In this document: piece by piece, positions 14,093-17,126 of the stretch
Layout of the letters: each line of letters starts with the position of its first letter
Numbering within the stretch: the first letter of the stretch is position 1
Assembly: GCA_030424955.1 (NCBI GenBank)
Contig: JAUHVS010000043.1
Location: forward strand, 1 to 17,126
DNA: 17,126 nucleotides
Direction: 5' to 3'
Source of the DNA: a bacterium
GTDB lineage: Bacteria > Myxococcota_A > Bradymonadia > UBA7976 > UBA1532
Position numbers and translations under genes: made by a program
Notes under the pieces: generated by a model
Databases searched by the model: none
Told to the model about the DNA's origin: nothing
Seen by the model: only the letters and a program-made list of their open reading frames with translations

Positions 14093-15501
14093 GCACCCCG
14101 CCGATCCCGCCCGCGGCGCAGCCGAGCCTGCGCTGGCGCCTGACCGTCGGGTTCCTGGCCATCTTCGCGGTTACGGGCCTGGGGGTGGCCGGCGCGCTGC
14201 TCGCCACCCGCACGGTGGACGACGCGCTGGAGCGGGTGGTGACCCTGGCCGACCAGGATCGCCGGCTGGGCCGGGTGGGCGAGGGCGTGCGCGAGTTCTA
14301 CATCCACCAGGCGCACCTGGCCCTGGGCATGGCCCACGGCGAGCACCTGGCGCTCACCCGCAAGGCGCGGCAGATGCTGCAGCGCGGCCTGGACCGCCTC
14401 GCCGAGCGGCCCGGCCCCGTGGACGTGGCCGCGCTGCGCGCCACCGTCGCCCGGCTGGACGCGCTGCTCGACGACCGCTTCCTGCCCGCGCTGGCGGCGG
14501 GCCACGGCGAGCACGCCCGGCACATCCACCACGAGGCCGCGGGGGACGTGCAGCGGGTGGTGGACGCCCTGGAGGCGTACCGCGTGGAGGTCAAGCAGGC
14601 CATCGTCGAGGCGCGGGCCGGGGCGGACGCGGCGGCGGCGCGGGCGCGGGCGGTGTCGGCGGGCGCGCTGGGGGCGGCGCTGCTGCTGGCCCTGGGCGTG
14701 GGGCTGTGGACGACCCGCGCCATCGTGGGCCCGCTGGACCGCCTGCGGGCCGCCGCGACGGCGCTGCCCGGCGCGCCCGAGGGCACGCGGGTGCCCGCGG
14801 ACGGCCCCCCCGAGATCGCCAGCCTGGGGGCGACGCTGAACCAGGTGCTGGCGGCGCTGGACGAGCAGCGCCAGGCCCGGGCCGAGGCCGAGACGCTGGC
14901 GGCCCTGGGGCGGGTGGCGGGGGGCATCGCCCACGAGATCAACAACCCGCTGGGGGTGATCCTGGGCCACGCCCGCTTCATCGAGAAGGCGGGGGGCCGG
15001 GGCGCCGAGGACGGGGCGGTGATCGCCCGCGAGGCCCGCGCCTGCAAGGCCATCGTGCAGGACCTGCTGGACTACGCGCGGCCCGGCGCCGGCCGCGCCG
15101 AGGCGTGTGATCTGGCCGATCTGGCGGGGGCGGCGGCCGACCGCCTCGAGGGGTGCGCGGTGTCGGGGGCGGGCCGCCCGGTGCGCGGCGACCGGCGCCG
15201 GCTGGAGCAGGTGCTGTACAACCTGATGACCAACGGCCTGGCCTTCGGTCAGGCGGTCCAGGTGCAGGTGGCCGACGACGGCGAGGGGGTGGCGGTGACC
15301 GTGGTGGACGATGGCCCCGGGCTGGATCCGGCCGATCTGGAGCAGGTCTTCCAGCCCTTCTTCACGACCCGCGAGCGGGGCACCGGCCTGGGCCTCGCCA
15401 TCGCCCGGGCGGTGGCGCAGGCCCACGGGGGCCGCCTCACCGCCGCGCCGGGGCCGGGCGGGCGCTTCACCCTGTGGCTGCCGGCCGCGGAGGCCGCGTG
15501 A
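14089..15501 (+). CDS. Membrane histidine kinase with His-rich extracytoplasmic sensor
   Basis: A 470-residue sensor kinase beginning with GTG at 14089, coupled to the upstream gene by a 4-base overlap. TM1 is about residues 17-40 and TM2 about 189-208. The loop between them (41-188) looks like a four-helix bundle and is His-rich: HQAH (73-76), HGEH (83-86) and HGEHARHIHHE (139-149). A HAMP-like linker follows (209-262). The dimerisation H-box is GRVAGGIAHEINNPLG with His282. The ATPase has Asn378/Asn382 in YNLMTNG, DDGPGL (407-412), FQPFFTTR (421-428) and GTGLGLAI (431-438), so it should be active. No response regulator lies next to it in the window. Its TGA overlaps the GTG of the cytochrome lipoprotein gene. 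The His cluster suggests metal or haem sensing, which is inference. Confidence 0.93.
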   Translation: MSTPPIPPAAQPSLRWRLTVGFLAIFAVTGLGVAGALLATRTVDDALERVVTLADQDRRLGRVGEGVREFYIHQAHLALGMAHGEHLALTRKARQMLQRGLDRLAERPGPVDVAALRATVARLDALLDDRFLPALAAGHGEHARHIHHEAAGDVQRVVDALEAYRVEVKQAIVEARAGADAAAARARAVSAGALGAALLLALGVGLWTTRAIVGPLDRLRAAATALPGAPEGTRVPADGPPEIASLGATLNQVLAALDEQRQARAEAETLAALGRVAGGIAHEINNPLGVILGHARFIEKAGGRGAEDGAVIAREARACKAIVQDLLDYARPGAGRAEACDLADLAGAAADRLEGCAVSGAGRPVRGDRRRLEQVLYNLMTNGLAFGQAVQVQVADDGEGVAVTVVDDGPGLDPADLEQVFQPFFTTRERGTGLGLAIARAVAQAHGGRLTAAPGPGGRFTLWLPAAEAA

Positions 15502-17126
15502 GGGCGCGGGGTCGGGTGCGGGTCGCTCGGCTGGGTGTGGTCTGCCTGCTGGGGCTCTGGGGGCTGGGCCTCTGGGGCTGTGACGATGACGCCCCACGCC
15601 CGCCGGTCTCGGCCGGTGATCTGGGCGCAGACGCCGCGCCCGCCGGCGACGGCGCTGTGATCGACCAGGGCGTGGACGCGGCGGCCGACGCCGGGCCCAC
15701 CGACATGCAGGTGCGCGACGCGCTGCCCATGTCGCCCCCTGATCACGTGGCGGTCATCGTCACCCTCGACGGGGCACCCATCGAGGGCGTGCGGGTGACC
15801 CAGGGCGGCACCGATCGGGTGCGGTTCACCGACGCGGCGGGTGAGATCGCGCGCTTCGATCTGGATCTGTCGGTGGTCGGCGATGTGGTGCTGGTGGCGA
15901 GCCACCCGGAGGCCCGGCAGCGCACGGAGTGGATCTTCCCCGGGTTCAACCGGGTGGCGGACATCGATCTGGTGCGCTACGGCCCGGACGATCCCACGTA
16001 TGTGTTCCAGGATCCCGGCGAGCCGGCGCGGCGCAGCACCACCGCCCAGTGCGGCCACTGTCACCTGCGCATCAACGACGCCTGGTACGCGTCACCCCAC
16101 CGCACGGCGGCGAAGAACCCGGTGGTGCACGATCTGTACGCCGGGACCGCCAGCGGCCGCGACGCCGAGACCTGCGCCGAGGTGGGCGGCCAGTGGCGCG
16201 AGGGCCGGCTGCCCGGCGGCGGGCGCGGCCCGCGCTGCTACGTGGGGGCGGGGGCGCTGCAGACCGTCAACGCCGACTGCGCCGACGGCGCGCCCTGCGA
16301 CAGCCCGGCGGACGCCGCGGGCTGCGCTGACTGCCACGCCCCGGGCATGAACGGGCCACTCGGCGGGCGCGATCTGCTGACGGCCGAGGGGCGCGCCTAC
16401 GACTACGGGGTGTTCTGCGACGTGTGCCACCGCGTGGACCGGGTGGATCCCGAGGGGGCGCCGGGCGTCGCGGGCCGGCTGGTGCTGACCCGGCCGAGCG
16501 ATCCGGGCCCGCCCACCCTGGGGGCCGGCGGCCGGCTGCCGCTGACCTTCGGGCCGAGCCACGACAGCCCCAACCCGCGCATGGGCGGGGTGCAGCGCGA
16601 TCACTACCGCGACGGCAGCCTGTGCCTGGGCTGCCACGAGTACGACCACGGGGCGCTGGTGGCCGGCACCGCCCTCGACCCCGCCCGCTGGCCCACGGGC
16701 CGGTTCCCCGTGCAGAGCACCTTCAGCGAGTGGCAGGCGAGCGTCTACGGCGAGGCCGTGGCCTGCAACGGCTGCCACATGCCGCCGGATCCCGCGGCCG
16801 CCAACGGCGCGGATCTACAGGCGTTCCCGCTGGCCGAGGTGGGCGTGCAGGGCGGCTGGTACCGCCCGACGGGGAGCGTGCGCCGCCACGCCTGGTTCGG
16901 GCCGCGGCAGCCCGAGAGCCGGCTGCTCGAGCTGGCCGCGAGCGTGACCGTGGCCACCACCCGCGAGGGCGAGCGGCTGCAGGCGGCGGTCACCGTGCGC
17001 AACGTGGGCGCTGGGCACGCGCTGCCGACCGGGGAGCCCATGCGGCACCTGCTGCTGGTGGTCGAGGCGACCTGCGACGGGGCGCCGCTGCGGGCGGTGG
17101 GGGGCGACGCGCTGCCGGACTTTGCC
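15498..17126 (+). CDS. Multihaem cytochrome c lipoprotein, C-terminus cut by right edge
   Basis: 543 codons are present and the frame is still open at the edge. The start is GTG at 15498, overlapping the kinase stop (GTGA). A basic head, hydrophobic segment and lipobox LWGC give a lipidated Cys28 followed by three Asp. Residues 38-80 are an Asp/Ala/Gly linker. Residues about 82-160 look like a carboxypeptidase-regulatory-type beta-sandwich (VTLDGAPIEGVRVTQGG, RFTDAAGEIARF). Five haem sites follow: CGHCH (185-189), CADCH (276-280), CDVCH (307-311), CLGCH (376-380) and CNGCH (423-427). From about 478 a haem-free domain begins, with RNVGAGHALPTGEP (501-514), the module also found at the end of the five-haem cytochrome at 7853-9088. 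It should be an extracytoplasmic electron-transfer lipoprotein; partners are unknown, though coupling to the sensor kinase is striking. Confidence 0.93.
   Translation, partial: MRARGRVRVARLGVVCLLGLWGLGLWGCDDDAPRPPVSAGDLGADAAPAGDGAVIDQGVDAAADAGPTDMQVRDALPMSPPDHVAVIVTLDGAPIEGVRVTQGGTDRVRFTDAAGEIARFDLDLSVVGDVVLVASHPEARQRTEWIFPGFNRVADIDLVRYGPDDPTYVFQDPGEPARRSTTAQCGHCHLRINDAWYASPHRTAAKNPVVHDLYAGTASGRDAETCAEVGGQWREGRLPGGGRGPRCYVGAGALQTVNADCADGAPCDSPADAAGCADCHAPGMNGPLGGRDLLTAEGRAYDYGVFCDVCHRVDRVDPEGAPGVAGRLVLTRPSDPGPPTLGAGGRLPLTFGPSHDSPNPRMGGVQRDHYRDGSLCLGCHEYDHGALVAGTALDPARWPTGRFPVQSTFSEWQASVYGEAVACNGCHMPPDPAAANGADLQAFPLAEVGVQGGWYRPTGSVRRHAWFGPRQPESRLLELAASVTVATTREGERLQAAVTVRNVGAGHALPTGEPMRHLLLVVEATCDGAPLRAVGGDALPDFA

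Noticed and set aside
1..17126. CRISPR arrays, tRNA or rRNA genes, insertion sequences, integrases, known defence systems
   Set aside because: Looked for repeats with unique spacers, cloverleaf-like stretches, transposase or integrase motifs and nuclease/helicase domains; none were found.

Overview
The window is very G+C-rich, about three quarters G+C by eye, and densely coded by genes whose third codon positions are almost all G or C. I place it in a Myxococcota-type (deltaproteobacterial) Gram-negative chromosome. The reasons are the many lipoproteins with Asp/Gly/Ala/Pro-rich linkers, a Ser/Thr kinase fused to a cyclic-nucleotide-binding domain, repeated four-Cys modules, Sel1-like Cys pairs and abundant multihaem c-type cytochromes. 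This is inference from gene content; no rRNA, tRNA, CRISPR array, insertion sequence or integrase was seen. No gene-free stretch exceeds 300 bases.

Left part (1-3481): the N-terminus of a Gly-rich lipoprotein runs off the left edge on the minus strand. A small helical protein (410-724, +) converges on a HEAT-repeat protein (824-1618, -). A cyclic-nucleotide-binding/Ser-Thr kinase fusion (1780-3165, +) overlaps tail-to-tail with a small Sel1-like exported protein (3122-3481, -).

Middle part (3122-12805): nine consecutive minus-strand genes, nearly all exported or membrane proteins. In transcription order they are a YtcJ-like amidohydrolase, a lipoprotein translationally coupled to an NhaC-type Na+/H+ antiporter, a five-haem periplasmic cytochrome, a lipoprotein di-haem peroxidase, an anchored PDZ-like protein with a TTG start, a secreted C45-type Ntn hydrolase carrying an EF-hand loop, a Cys-rich lipoprotein and the Sel1-like protein. 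Hairpins without U-tracts follow several of these genes, so the block is probably several transcripts.

Right part (12967-17126): a plausible sigma-70 promoter precedes a plus-strand operon: VAT1-like quinone-oxidoreductase-family enzyme, membrane histidine kinase with a His-rich extracytoplasmic sensor, and a multihaem cytochrome lipoprotein cut by the right edge. Both junctions are 4-base GTGA overlaps, so the three products are probably made together.

Taken together this looks like a cell-envelope redox region. It has two five-haem cytochromes on opposite strands that share a C-terminal GHxxPTG module, a di-haem peroxidase, and a sensor kinase tied to one of the cytochromes. The most unusual unit is the oxidoreductase/sensor kinase/cytochrome operon, whose sensor has twin HGEH motifs. 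Any joint function is inference.
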